A DNA stretch of 30,562 nucleotides from CAYZIC01 sp964478335 (GCA_964478335.1 CAYZIC010000024.1:1-30562); one strand, 5' to 3'. Counted from the first letter of the stretch, positions 1 through 6,925 are shown. Numbers and translations are program-made. The notes: generated by a model not told the origin, from the letters alone.

Positions 1-36
1 GACTCTCAAATCGCCCATTAGCTGCCCCTCGACACC

Positions 37-190
37 TTCCTTATATAAGGAAAGATCCCATCATTAGATAATGAAGAAGACCTTCCCTCTATAAGGAACG
101 CCTCCTCCCTTATATAAGGAAGCAGATGCTCCTTATATAGGGAAGACATCCTTCCTTATATAGGGAAGTACACGCTCCCTCTATAAGGAA
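37..190. repeat. 23-bp-periodic array of 16-bp palindromes
   Basis: Six near-identical copies of a 16-bp palindrome, consensus TTCCTTATATAAGGAA with TCCC or CTCTA variants, start at 37, 83, 106, 129, 152 and 175. The last five are exactly 23 bp apart, and the first gap is 46 bp (2 x 23). A degenerate palindromic unit (60-75, core TCATTAGATAATGA) occupies the missing register, so the array has seven units. The 7-bp spacers between units differ from one another. Each unit reads almost the same on both strands. This is direct observation. Function is unknown: a multi-site operator, an iteron-like element or a minisatellite are all possible. The spacers are far too short for CRISPR. Confidence 0.85.
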
Positions 191-420
191 GCGAGTAGGG
201 GTCAGCAGTCTTTAGAGACACCCCACAGCAGTCTCTCGGGAGAGAGACTGCAAGCGAGCAAGCAGGGTTGAGAGGATTTGGGATTTGGGATTTGGGGGCT
301 CGCTGCGCTCGCGGGACTGCCAGGAGTCTCCCGCAGAGGAGCGGAGGATACAGAGGCTCGCTGCGCTGTCGCGGGTGGGGGATCGAGTCAGAGGGTGGCT
401 GGCGCAGGGTGTGAAAAGGG
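191..420. repeat. Repeat-rich intergenic block
   Basis: No convincing gene is seen here. The block contains a perfect hairpin with 9-bp arms CAGTCTCTC/GAGAGACTG and loop GGGA (229-250). A tandem ATTTGGG run (274-298) has four G-tracts separated by ATTT. Two copies of GGCTCGCTGCGCTCGCGGG-like sequence lie at 297-315 and 355-375. Open frames on the minus strand across this block are Ser/Pro/Arg-rich and look like chance translations of the repeats. Confidence 0.6.
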
Positions 421-565
421 CTAAAATCTGACACGATTTCATGATTTGTGCTCGATGGTCTAAAATAAGGGGTGTTTTTTTGACCTGTTAGGATAGGCTG
501 TGAAAATAAAGGATTGAAAAGCGCGCATGTCAAGTCTTTTTGTGTGTTTTTCTTGGGGTTTACTA

Positions 566-594
566 TTGTCGATATGCTTTATCTGTGATATAAT
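566..594 (+). promoter_or_regulatory. Sigma70-type promoter P1
   Basis: A -35 element TTGTCG (566-571) and a perfect -10 TATAAT (589-594) are separated by 17 bp. It points into the second promoter about 75 bp downstream, and both precede the leader of the 803-aa gene. Confidence 0.55.
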
Positions 595-641
595 ACGCTT
601 AATGATGTGGTTTTCCTGTGTTAAATAGTTGAAATAAATCA

Positions 642-671
642 TTGACAAATCGAGATAGGGTATGGTATAAT
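642..671 (+). promoter_or_regulatory. Consensus sigma70 promoter P2
   Basis: A perfect -35 TTGACA (642-647) and perfect -10 TATAAT (666-671) are separated by 18 bp, with a TGG extended -10 directly in front. By sequence it is the strongest promoter in the window. Transcription should start near 678, about 208 nt before the ATG at 886. Such strength is typical of stable RNA genes, which suits the structured, terminator-ended leader that follows. Confidence 0.8.
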
Positions 672-677
672 AGCGCC

Positions 678-858
678 GTTTTCAGATCACATGGTGCTCC
701 TATTTTTTAGACAGGTTTGTCTGAGGGTGGGGGATGTGTGATCGGGTTAGTTGAGGTGGACTCTGAGTCTTTTGGCCTCCCCGCAGTTTTTTTACTTCCT
801 TTTTGTTTGGTTATCATAGTAGTAGAACAAAATCAAACTGCGTGGGGGGCCTTTTTTT
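678..858 (+). ncRNA. Structured leader RNA or independent small RNA
   Basis: The predicted transcript from P2 contains an outer helix of GATCACAT (685-692) with GTGTGATC (736-743). That helix encloses a perfect AGACA/TGTCT hairpin with loop GGTT (709-722). A small GACT/AGTC hairpin (759-769) follows, then a terminator ending in seven Ts. I do not recognise a known riboswitch, and there is no SRP, tmRNA or convincing 6S signature. It is either a roughly 180-nt free RNA or an attenuator leader for the downstream gene, which has no other obvious promoter. Boundaries are inferred. Confidence 0.5.
774..858 (+). terminator. Intrinsic terminator in the leader
   Basis: The 5' arm GGCCTCCCCGCAGTTT (774-789) pairs with the 3' arm AAACTGCGTGGGGGGCC (835-851), with one bulge and one wobble, and is followed by T852-T858. 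The loop region itself contains a TTTTGTT/AACAAAA inverted repeat that can extend the stem. It lies between the promoter and the start codon at 886, so expression of the gene needs readthrough or antitermination. Confidence 0.75.
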
Positions 859-885
859 GTCTAATAGCAGAAAGGAACCGCGATC

Positions 886-3297
886 ATGTCAGAAACCGAA
901 ATCCCTAATTGTGTCCTGAGTATTTGTGATAATTCTGTGGAAAACTTTTTAAATCGTCATCAGATTACGACGTATGAAGCACTTCTACAGATTACCGATG
1001 AGGCATTGTTAGATAAGGATGGTTTCGGGCAAGGTATTGGCGCAGGTAAACTGAAGAAGATTCAGGCCTTTCGTGGGGCGCCACCGATTATAATTAATTG
1101 GGAGCTCGTGAATGTTTGGCCATTGAGAGTCTCAGACTTTAGTGGTGAAGGCTCTGTCGCATGTGCTAAATATCTCCAAAATTATCCAGATAGTTTTGTC
1201 GGGGATGTTTTGAGATTGAAGAACAAAAAGAAGTTGTCCACTGGCGATATAGATTTAATTACGTCCATTTTACAATGGCCTAACGTGCTTTTGCCTGTGC
1301 CAGAGTCGCTCGTGACGATGGTGGAAGAGTCGAGCAAAGAAAATGTGAGTGACGCTGAGCAGCGTATTGCCGATTATCAAGGGGACTTAGATGCGCCATT
1401 GTCGCCACTTTTGCTGAATTCTCTGGGGCCTCGTGCGCGCAATAAGGTTGCGGTGCTTTGTTCGACGATTCGAGATTTTCTTCAACTCAATGCCGATGAG
1501 CTCAAGGGGAGTAATTTTGGGTCGGTAAGTCAACAAAGGATCATCCAAGCTCAAGAAAAGCTCGTGCGTGGAGGATTTGAGGTTGCCCAACTCGATCTCT
1601 TGTTGTATTCGACTACTCGTGAGGTGATTCAGGCGCATATCGAGTATTGCCTACAAGGGGATGCGATGCCTGATAATCTGGTTGATGCCTTTTACCAGTA
1701 TGTTGTCAAAGAGCAAACATTGGATGATTGCGGCCGGTTGACTGGAGGGATCTCGCGTGAGCGTGTCAGGCAAATCCTCGACAAGCAACGTGTGATCAAA
1801 AATCATACCGTTGGCGTTTTTAGGTCTGAGATGCTTGCTGATTTTAAGGATGTTTTTGAGCGCATTGTCCAGATCCTGCATCCTATCGCAGGGGGCAAGG
1901 TTTTGTTAGCAGACCTCCTGCCTCTGATCGTGCCAGATACTTTTAGCGGTCAAGAGCGCGATGCGCTGTGCGTGCTATTGGTCAAGCTCTTGATGATTGC
2001 CCAACCAGATACATGGTCTTTGCTGAGTACAGATGGTAAGCTGATTGACTCGATGGACGAGAGTACGGATTGGCGGGCGCATGTCGATACGACCTATTCT
2101 TTGTTTTGGCAAGAAGGGGTCACCGATTACCTCAAGGCGCTCTCCGATTACTTTAGTAGCAATGCCACTCAGCCGATCTTAAATACCGACTATGCGCTGC
2201 TATTCTGGAATCAGATCTTTGATGAGGCTGGGGTACCGTGTATTGATGATAAGCTGTATCAGGTCTTGAAGCGGCTCTTGCTTGCAGATAAAGACCATCC
2301 TATTCATCGAGGCTCTGTCACGGCCTCTCAAAAGTGCTTGCGATCACAGCCGGCTCCTTTGGTTAATCGCTTTGAGGAATTGTTGAGAAAGAGTGGGCCG
2401 CTTGCGCGTGAGCAACTCTCTAGCGAGCTAAATGAGCCTTGGGATACGCTGCGCGGTTACATCACCCGCGTGCCCCATCTGGTCTATGTCACGAAAGGGG
2501 CAAAAAACTCAGGAAAGTCCTTATACGGGCATGCGTCGCATTATCTTTTGGACGAGGCATTGTTGCGCAAGGTTGAGGATTTCCTTTTGGCGCATTTTGA
2601 TCGGTTTGGGGTGCCCTTTGTTAAGGTGCAAGGGGTCTATGAGATCTTTAAGGATCAGCTGCCCGCGGATATGTCGATCATCCTCTTTTACGGGATCTTA
2701 AAGGAACAGCTTGTCGATGAGGCGTTTGATTTGTCTCGTTCCCCAAACATCTACTTACTGCGCGAGGGTAAGACCATTAACCCTACGTTGATTCGTGAGT
2801 ATTTGACTACGGCTATGGGGCTGGATGGATTGGTTGCTCGTGATCGCTTTGATGAAATCATGAGGGAGCGGTTTTTATATGAATCCCCCTCTTTGGCGAA
2901 TATGAAATCCGATACGAGTTGTGTCGTCGAGCAAGATGGTCGCAAGTGGATTGACCTCTCGAAGCTGGCCGACCGAGACAAACAGGACGAGGATGATGAG
3001 GACGCCGAGACTCTCGAGGCGTGCGTGGTAGAGCGAGATAGCCCGTCGATCGATGATGGGGTGCCTGAACCTATCGCCCCCCAGTCTCCATCGGCATTCA
3101 CCGAATCGCTTGAGGCGGTCGATCCAGAGCCGCAGCCGGCTCCTGCAGAGGAGGGCCACCATGCGGCAGAGGTCGAGTCTGTCTCACCTCAAGCAGAGGA
3201 GGTGTCACCGAGTGAACCACCTATCATTCAAAATCAAAAAGAAACGCTGGCGCGTAAATGTTGGCGAGGATTCATGGGTTTATTCTCTAAACAATAA
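886..3297 (+). CDS. RpoA-CTD-like / sigma region-4-like helix-turn-helix protein
   Basis: This 803-aa protein starts at an ATG preceded by AGAAAGGA. Residues about 12-60 (..TTYEALLQITDEALL..GFGQGIGAGKLKKI) and about 170-225 (..STIRDFLQLNADEL..NFGSVSQQRI) resemble the helical C-terminal domain of RNA polymerase alpha. Residues about 278-305 contain LTGGISRERVRQIL, a hallmark of the sigma70 region 4 helix-turn-helix. The middle (about 310-690) is helical and unrecognised. An acidic, Pro/Glu-rich tail (about 695-780) ends in a short basic amphipathic stretch with Trp and Phe. From these motifs I infer a DNA-binding protein that contacts or mimics parts of RNA polymerase. No enzyme motif is visible. 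It sits downstream of the attenuated leader and upstream of two small-neighbourhood genes on the same strand. Confidence 0.8.
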   Translation: MSETEIPNCVLSICDNSVENFLNRHQITTYEALLQITDEALLDKDGFGQGIGAGKLKKIQAFRGAPPIIINWELVNVWPLRVSDFSGEGSVACAKYLQNYPDSFVGDVLRLKNKKKLSTGDIDLITSILQWPNVLLPVPESLVTMVEESSKENVSDAEQRIADYQGDLDAPLSPLLLNSLGPRARNKVAVLCSTIRDFLQLNADELKGSNFGSVSQQRIIQAQEKLVRGGFEVAQLDLLLYSTTREVIQAHIEYCLQGDAMPDNLVDAFYQYVVKEQTLDDCGRLTGGISRERVRQILDKQRVIKNHTVGVFRSEMLADFKDVFERIVQILHPIAGGKVLLADLLPLIVPDTFSGQERDALCVLLVKLLMIAQPDTWSLLSTDGKLIDSMDESTDWRAHVDTTYSLFWQEGVTDYLKALSDYFSSNATQPILNTDYALLFWNQIFDEAGVPCIDDKLYQVLKRLLLADKDHPIHRGSVTASQKCLRSQPAPLVNRFEELLRKSGPLAREQLSSELNEPWDTLRGYITRVPHLVYVTKGAKNSGKSLYGHASHYLLDEALLRKVEDFLLAHFDRFGVPFVKVQGVYEIFKDQLPADMSIILFYGILKEQLVDEAFDLSRSPNIYLLREGKTINPTLIREYLTTAMGLDGLVARDRFDEIMRERFLYESPSLANMKSDTSCVVEQDGRKWIDLSKLADRDKQDEDDEDAETLEACVVERDSPSIDDGVPEPIAPQSPSAFTESLEAVDPEPQPAPAEEGHHAAEVESVSPQAEEVSPSEPPIIQNQKETLARKCWRGFMGLFSKQ

Positions 3298-3396
3298 GAT
3301 AAATTATCGATTTGACCAGAGCCCTCATTGTCGGGCGCGTCGAAGATTTTTGATTTGCCAGTGAGCAATGGGTTTGCTGGTTGAGTGGATGATTGT

Positions 3397-3454
3397 ACCC
3401 TCAACACGGGAGGGTGTGATTGATCCTTGTTGTCAACACGGTCCCCAATGGGAC
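3397..3454 (+). promoter_or_regulatory. Tandem hairpins in the leader of the 66-aa gene
   Basis: Two hairpins lie between the stop of the 803-aa gene and the next ribosome binding site: ACCCTC/GAGGGT with a 7-nt loop (3397-3415) and GTCCC/GGGAC with a CAAT loop (3441-3454). The motif CAACACGG occurs in each (3402-3409 and 3434-3441). The second hairpin ends about 8 nt before the AAAAGGAG ribosome binding site, so it could affect translation. The PNGTI reading of this leader resembles the PDGTI segment inside the gene, suggesting a partial duplication. Confidence 0.4.
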
Positions 3455-3473
3455 GATTAAAAGGAGTTATATT

Positions 3474-3674
3474 ATGCCTCTTATCGTTAGAGATTCGGTT
3501 ATTGAAGTATACAACCTCGATGGTCGACAGGTTCACAGCCTCCCTGTGCGAGACAATGTCGTCGGGGCATATGATGTGACACAGCCCGATGGGACGATTG
3601 TCACGTCCGTTAGGTATGCTGACGGCATAACCGAAGTTTACGAAGGCAGCCGCTTGGCGCGGTCGCTCGCATAG
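3474..3674 (+). CDS. Hypothetical 66-aa beta-rich protein
   Basis: This is an unrecognised small protein. The ATG at 3474 is chosen because AAAAGGAG lies 7 nt upstream; an in-frame TTG at 3420 would give 84 aa with a poorer start. The sequence has two related halves: VIEVYNLDGRQVHSLPVRD and GITEVYEGSRLARSL. This suggests an internally duplicated beta-hairpin unit. It has no signal peptide, membrane segment or cysteine. It lies between the RpoA-CTD-like gene and a 16-bp perfect hairpin, so it is probably the last gene of that transcript or its own unit. Function unknown. Confidence 0.65.
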   Translation: MPLIVRDSVIEVYNLDGRQVHSLPVRDNVVGAYDVTQPDGTIVTSVRYADGITEVYEGSRLARSLA

Positions 3675-3682
3675 GCAAGCGA

Positions 3683-3719
3683 GGCGGACAAGATGCACGT
3701 TTTGTGCATCTTGTCCGCC
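3683..3719. terminator. Perfect 16-bp stem-loop
   Basis: The arms GGCGGACAAGATGCAC (3683-3698) and GTGCATCTTGTCCGCC (3704-3719) are exact complements with a GTTTT loop. They begin 9 bp after the 66-aa gene stop. There is no T-run on the + strand, so this may be a terminator assisted by other factors, an mRNA-stabilising hairpin, or a dyad protein-binding site. Confidence 0.7.
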
Positions 3720-3776
3720 CTCATCTAGCGCTGTTGGCGTATTGGGATGAATTTTGAGCGGTGCGGTTATCGGGGC

Positions 3777-3804
3777 TTGACTTTGGAGTGAAATGGGTTA
3801 TGGT
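3777..3804 (+). promoter_or_regulatory. Putative promoter of the DUF3825 gene
   Basis: TTGACT (3777-3782) and TATGGT (3799-3804) are separated by 16 bp. They lie downstream of the stem-loop and about 45 bp before the ATG at 3850. The -10 is imperfect, so this is a moderate call. Confidence 0.45.
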
Positions 3805-3849
3805 AAGGTCACAATTGGTTGGTGACTATTTAAAATCAAGGAGGCTGAT

Positions 3850-5457
3850 ATGAATAAAAAATTGGATTTGGTGATTGATCAAGCGATATACTTTGAGAAT
3901 TTAAAGAGATCTTTTTGTGAGTTGTGCACTGGATGTGAGCATGTGCCAGAGTCGCGGCTGTCCACAATTGTGGCAGGGGTGAAAGAACAGTGGCAGGCTT
4001 TTTTACGTAGTCCCGAAAAGGTCTATTATAAATGGGAAAATGAGTGCTGGGTGCGCCATGCGTCAAGGAGCCAAACGTGGCGAGATTTGGTGCCGTGTGC
4101 GGTTCGCTTTAAGACTGGATTAGTCACGAAACGTGGGGAGGAGGTCTATTGGTTTTTGGATATTGCTAAGAATCCTCGTAGTATTCGTCAGCCTTTTGTA
4201 GGGCTGTATTTCTCACTCGCTGAGGATGGGTTTGCGCTAAATACCTTGTCTGAGATTAAGGACTTGCCCTTTTTCTTTGAGAATATCTGGCAATTTGGTA
4301 TCGTTTTGCCACGGCTACTGGGCTATGTGGATCTAGAAAAGATTAATCGTGCGATTGTCGATGAATGGATCAATCAAGAGGAGCGGTTGGGGAATCATAT
4401 CGGACGGACTGGCTTTAAGTTGGCGTTGCCTTTCCATGGTAAGGATGCGAAGCTCTTAAAATCTAAATACCCCGATAAGCGTCTCCATCTCAAGTTTATC
4501 CCCGTCGCATCTAGAGCGCAAAATAGCCAACAGCCTACGGTGAGGCTTGCTTTTGAGATCGGTGGAGAAACAATCGAGTTTAGCGATATTTTGCCACAAA
4601 TCTATCACTATGTGCTCTTAAATAAAGAGAACTTGCAGAGCTTGGTCGCTTTGGCCGACTTGTCGTCGTGGGGTGTGGATGGGCTCAACCCAGAGAAAAT
4701 GTCAAGAATCTTTCGCAGGCAGCTAGAATTCTCCTTTGATAAGCTTTGCCAAGAAAAGAATGATCAGACACGTTCGCCCTGCACGTCACCCTTGATCGTG
4801 ACATCTGATCACAAGATGATCTTTTGCACGGGAATCTTAGACAAGGACCTTTCATTGATCTATGGTGTCTGTGAGAATGAAAGCAATGGTGTCTATTGGA
4901 CGATCACTTGGCAAACCGATAGTTCCCTTTTGGCGGCGGGCGTGCAGACATTGCCAACACCTGCCAATTGGTTTGACCATCCAGAGAGGTTAATCTTTGA
5001 CTTTACCGCCAAGATGCCCCTTTTTGATTGGCCGCATATCTGGGATCATCATCGTGAACGTTTCACCGATGTTGACTTTACCGACATGCAAGATCTAATG
5101 GTACGCGTCAAACGAGCATGGGGCAAGGCAAAGAATATGATCTATGCCAACTATAAGCTCTTGATCCCGATCTATTATTTTAATACGTCGTTAAAGGTGT
5201 ATGAGATGTGCCTCTTGGTGCCGCTCTATCTAGACAAACAGGATCAGCCATCGACAGCGCTTGTCTTACGCACAATCAAAACCGATAATGGGATTCGCTA
5301 CGAAGCACCGACGTGTTTGTCGATGCAAATGGCCTACAATAATTCGCGTCTGATCACGAAGCTTGACGATACGTGGCTTGATGCTTGCTATGATCGCACA
5401 TCAGAGGATGAGCAGGATGATGATTTCGACTGCATCTTGGCAGGTCTGCTCCGCTAG
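3850..5457 (+). CDS. DUF3825 domain protein
   Basis: This 535-aa soluble protein has a perfect AAGGAGG ribosome binding site 5 nt before its ATG. The C-terminal half (about 310-515) matches what I know of DUF3825. It reads KMIFCTGILD, then an IYGV strand, a WF-hP-RLIFDF segment, WDHHRERF, a KRAWGKAKNMIYANYKLLIPIYY block, an LLVPLYL strand and a final MAYNNSRLI motif. The N-terminal 300 residues are unrecognised and carry a CELCTGC cysteine cluster near residue 23. DUF3825 proteins have been linked by comparative genomics to RNA-related and possibly conflict-related contexts; no biochemical function is established. Here it follows a transcription-factor-like gene, but it appears to have its own promoter. 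Confidence 0.75.
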   Translation: MNKKLDLVIDQAIYFENLKRSFCELCTGCEHVPESRLSTIVAGVKEQWQAFLRSPEKVYYKWENECWVRHASRSQTWRDLVPCAVRFKTGLVTKRGEEVYWFLDIAKNPRSIRQPFVGLYFSLAEDGFALNTLSEIKDLPFFFENIWQFGIVLPRLLGYVDLEKINRAIVDEWINQEERLGNHIGRTGFKLALPFHGKDAKLLKSKYPDKRLHLKFIPVASRAQNSQQPTVRLAFEIGGETIEFSDILPQIYHYVLLNKENLQSLVALADLSSWGVDGLNPEKMSRIFRRQLEFSFDKLCQEKNDQTRSPCTSPLIVTSDHKMIFCTGILDKDLSLIYGVCENESNGVYWTITWQTDSSLLAAGVQTLPTPANWFDHPERLIFDFTAKMPLFDWPHIWDHHRERFTDVDFTDMQDLMVRVKRAWGKAKNMIYANYKLLIPIYYFNTSLKVYEMCLLVPLYLDKQDQPSTALVLRTIKTDNGIRYEAPTCLSMQMAYNNSRLITKLDDTWLDACYDRTSEDEQDDDFDCILAGLLR

Positions 5458-5890
5458 TGAACAGGCAAGAGTGAACAGGTCAGGAATACAAGGAATGTAA
5501 GGAATGGGCGGCTGCGCCGCGGGATGTAGGGCCTACGAGGGTATTGTATCACAAAGTGAAACGAGTAAGCAAAGGAGCGTAGCGACTGCAGTGGCGAGAT
5601 TGAGCTTGGACAAGTACGCAGTACTTGAGCGACCGAGCCGCAGGCGACCGAGCGGTCAAAGACACAGAGGGCACAGAGAGGACATGGGCGCCTGCGGCGG
5701 GCAGGACTGCGTTTTTTTGTATATTGATGCGTCTATTCTTAAACGCTGGCCCCTGGGCTTGCCCTCCCCCGCCACTGCGCTCGCACTGCGTAGGACTGCT
5801 AGGGATTTTAATCATGAAGAGACGAAGGAAACGAAGGGGCGGCTGCGCTAACGCCTAAAATCCTTAATGTAACGGGATTGAACTTATAAT
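5458..5890. repeat. Repeat-rich intergenic region
   Basis: There is no supported gene in these 430 bases. They contain a GGTCAGGAATACAAGGAAT segment (about 5478-5496) that recurs as GGTCAGGAATGCAAGGAAT near 6546. A GCGGC-tgc-GCCGC hairpin lies near 5511. The dispersed repeat described separately is at 5551-5662. A CACAGAG-type purine-rich run follows at about 5660-5690, and a GCGTCTATTCTTAAACGC element (5728-5745) recurs at 8266-8283. The open frames here translate into Arg/Pro/Gly-rich low-complexity sequence without a plausible start. Confidence 0.6.
5551..5662 (+). repeat. Dispersed structured repeat, copy 1
   Basis: About 110 bp run from ACAAAGTGAAACGAGTAAGC to GAGCGGTCAAAGA. A related copy lies at 22816-22924. 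Two hairpins are visible: AAGTAC-gca-GTACTT (5612-5626) and GCC-gca-GGC (5637-5645). Copy 2 changes both arms of each in a compensating way (AAGTAT/ATACTT and GTC/GAC), which supports a conserved structure rather than chance. Confidence 0.7.
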
Positions 5891-5903
5891 AATGAGGTGT
5901 ATG

Positions 5904-6494
5904 ATGAGATTAATACAAAAAAGGTTGTCTGCGGTTTGCAGGATTGGATTGGTCTGCTTATCGATTGTCTTTTTGGGAGGGTGTTTCTCATTTGGACGAG
6001 GTGAGTCTACTGCCGATTTGGAGGTCGTTCGAGATTTTGATCTCGGTCGATATATGGGGGATTGGCATGAGGTTGCTCGCTTGCCGAATGGCTTTCAAAA
6101 GGGGATGACGCACGTCACGGCATCCTATCGCTATCGAGAATCTCTCGGTCGCGTGGATGTGGTGAATCGAGGTCTATTGGCAGGGCAGGTTACGTCTGCA
6201 TCGGCTGTTGCCTATCTCAAGGGGGAGGCTTCTCGCGGAGAGTTGCGGGTATCCTTTTTTAGACCCTTTTATGCCGACTATCGCATCTTTTATTTAGATG
6301 AGGGATATCAAGTCGCAGTTGTTGGTGGGCAAACGCGAGATTTACTTTGGATCTTGGCTCGTCAGCCAGTCTTGCCAAAATCTGAGCGTGATCGACTTGT
6401 GGTTATGATTAGGGCGTGGCGTTATCCTATTGACCAATTGATTTGGGCTGTAAGCGGCGGGTCAACGAATGAATGCGAATGTGTCCACGAATAG
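5904..6494 (+). CDS. Outer-membrane lipocalin lipoprotein (Blc-like)
   Basis: A 196-aa lipoprotein of the bacterial lipocalin family. After a basic start and hydrophobic stretch, the lipobox LGGC gives the lipidated cysteine near residue 27. The family signatures are present in order: FDLGRYMGDWHEVARLP (the GxW motif), VTASYRYR, VVNRG, LRVSFFRPFYADYRIFYLD, YQVAVVGG and LLWILARQP. Bacterial lipocalins bind hydrophobic ligands at the outer membrane. In-frame ATGs at 5892, 5901 and 5904 are possible; 5904 is preferred for its spacing from GAGGTG. The last residues (GGSTNECECVHE) are encoded by the start of an intergenic CGAAT-phased repeat, suggesting that the 3' end was altered by repeat insertion. 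Confidence 0.85.
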   Translation: MRLIQKRLSAVCRIGLVCLSIVFLGGCFSFGRGESTADLEVVRDFDLGRYMGDWHEVARLPNGFQKGMTHVTASYRYRESLGRVDVVNRGLLAGQVTSASAVAYLKGEASRGELRVSFFRPFYADYRIFYLDEGYQVAVVGGQTRDLLWILARQPVLPKSERDRLVVMIRAWRYPIDQLIWAVSGGSTNECECVHE

Positions 6495-6570
6495 ACACGA
6501 ATGGGGCAACGAATGAACGCTAATGAAAACGAATAAAGACGAATAGGTCAGGAATGCAAGGAATCTCAGT
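6459..6570. repeat. CGAAT motif phased every 10-12 bp
   Basis: CGAAT starts at 6466, 6476, 6488, 6498, 6510, 6530 and 6540, so steps are 10 or 12 bp, with a GCTAATG variant (6519-6525) near the 6520 register. A shorter version occurs at 8199, 8209 and 8219 with exact 10-bp steps. The block ends with the GGTCAGGAATGCAAGGAAT segment shared with 5478. The first part overlaps the lipocalin C-terminus. Confidence 0.7.
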
Positions 6571-6925
6571 CTGCGCATTTTTAACCACAAGGTCACAAAG
6601 GACGCAAAGGGGCACAGAGACTGACTGAGGATGGCAAGGATGAGGCACTGAGCAACTCACCGAGTAAGCTCGCTCGTTGCTCATACCTGCATCCTCTTGC
6701 CTCCCTGCGGTCGGCATCGCTGCGTGACACCATCCGCAGTCCTTGGCTCGCAAGCTCACAGTTAGCGTTGGTGCTCGCAGGCTCGCTTTTGCTCGGTGAT
6801 AGGAGCGAGGCGACTCCGTCGCCCGCTCGAGTTTAGAGCTCGAGCTCGAGTGTTTGTTGCGTGAGCGTAGCGAACTGCTTGTTGCGCAAGCGCAGCTTGC
6901 TCCTCTACTCTCCAAACTCCTGCTG
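6571..6925. repeat. Repeat-rich intergenic region upstream of the MutT-BirA stop
   Basis: There is no supported gene. The region has a degenerate AACCACAAGGTCACAAAGGA purine-rich segment (about 6583-6625), GC-rich imperfect hairpins such as GGCGAC-tcc-GTCGCC (6809-6823), and a CTCGAG/GAGCTCGAG cluster (about 6827-6850). Two TTGTTGCG..AGCG repeats follow near 6854 and 6879. Similar purine-rich remnants are common between genes in several bacterial phyla. Confidence 0.5.

Noticed and set aside
37..190. CRISPR array
   Set aside because: Repeats are 16 bp with 7-bp gaps, far below CRISPR repeat and spacer sizes, and there are no cas genes in the window.
156..533. 125-aa minus-strand open frame
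   Set aside because: It is composed of Ser/Pro/Arg-rich translation of hairpins and repeats, with no ribosome binding site or domain.
678..858. 6S, SRP RNA or known riboswitch
   Set aside because: The 5' and 3' ends do not pair as in 6S, the SRP tetraloop and asymmetric loop sequence is missing, and no TPP, SAM, cobalamin or c-di-GMP core motif was found.
717..908. 63-aa open frame in the leader
   Set aside because: It runs through the terminator hairpin and overlaps the start of the 803-aa gene; no ribosome binding site.
5504..5858. Small plus-strand open frames of 77-115 aa
   Set aside because: They consist of dispersed repeats and purine-rich remnants; frame is not preserved between repeat copies.
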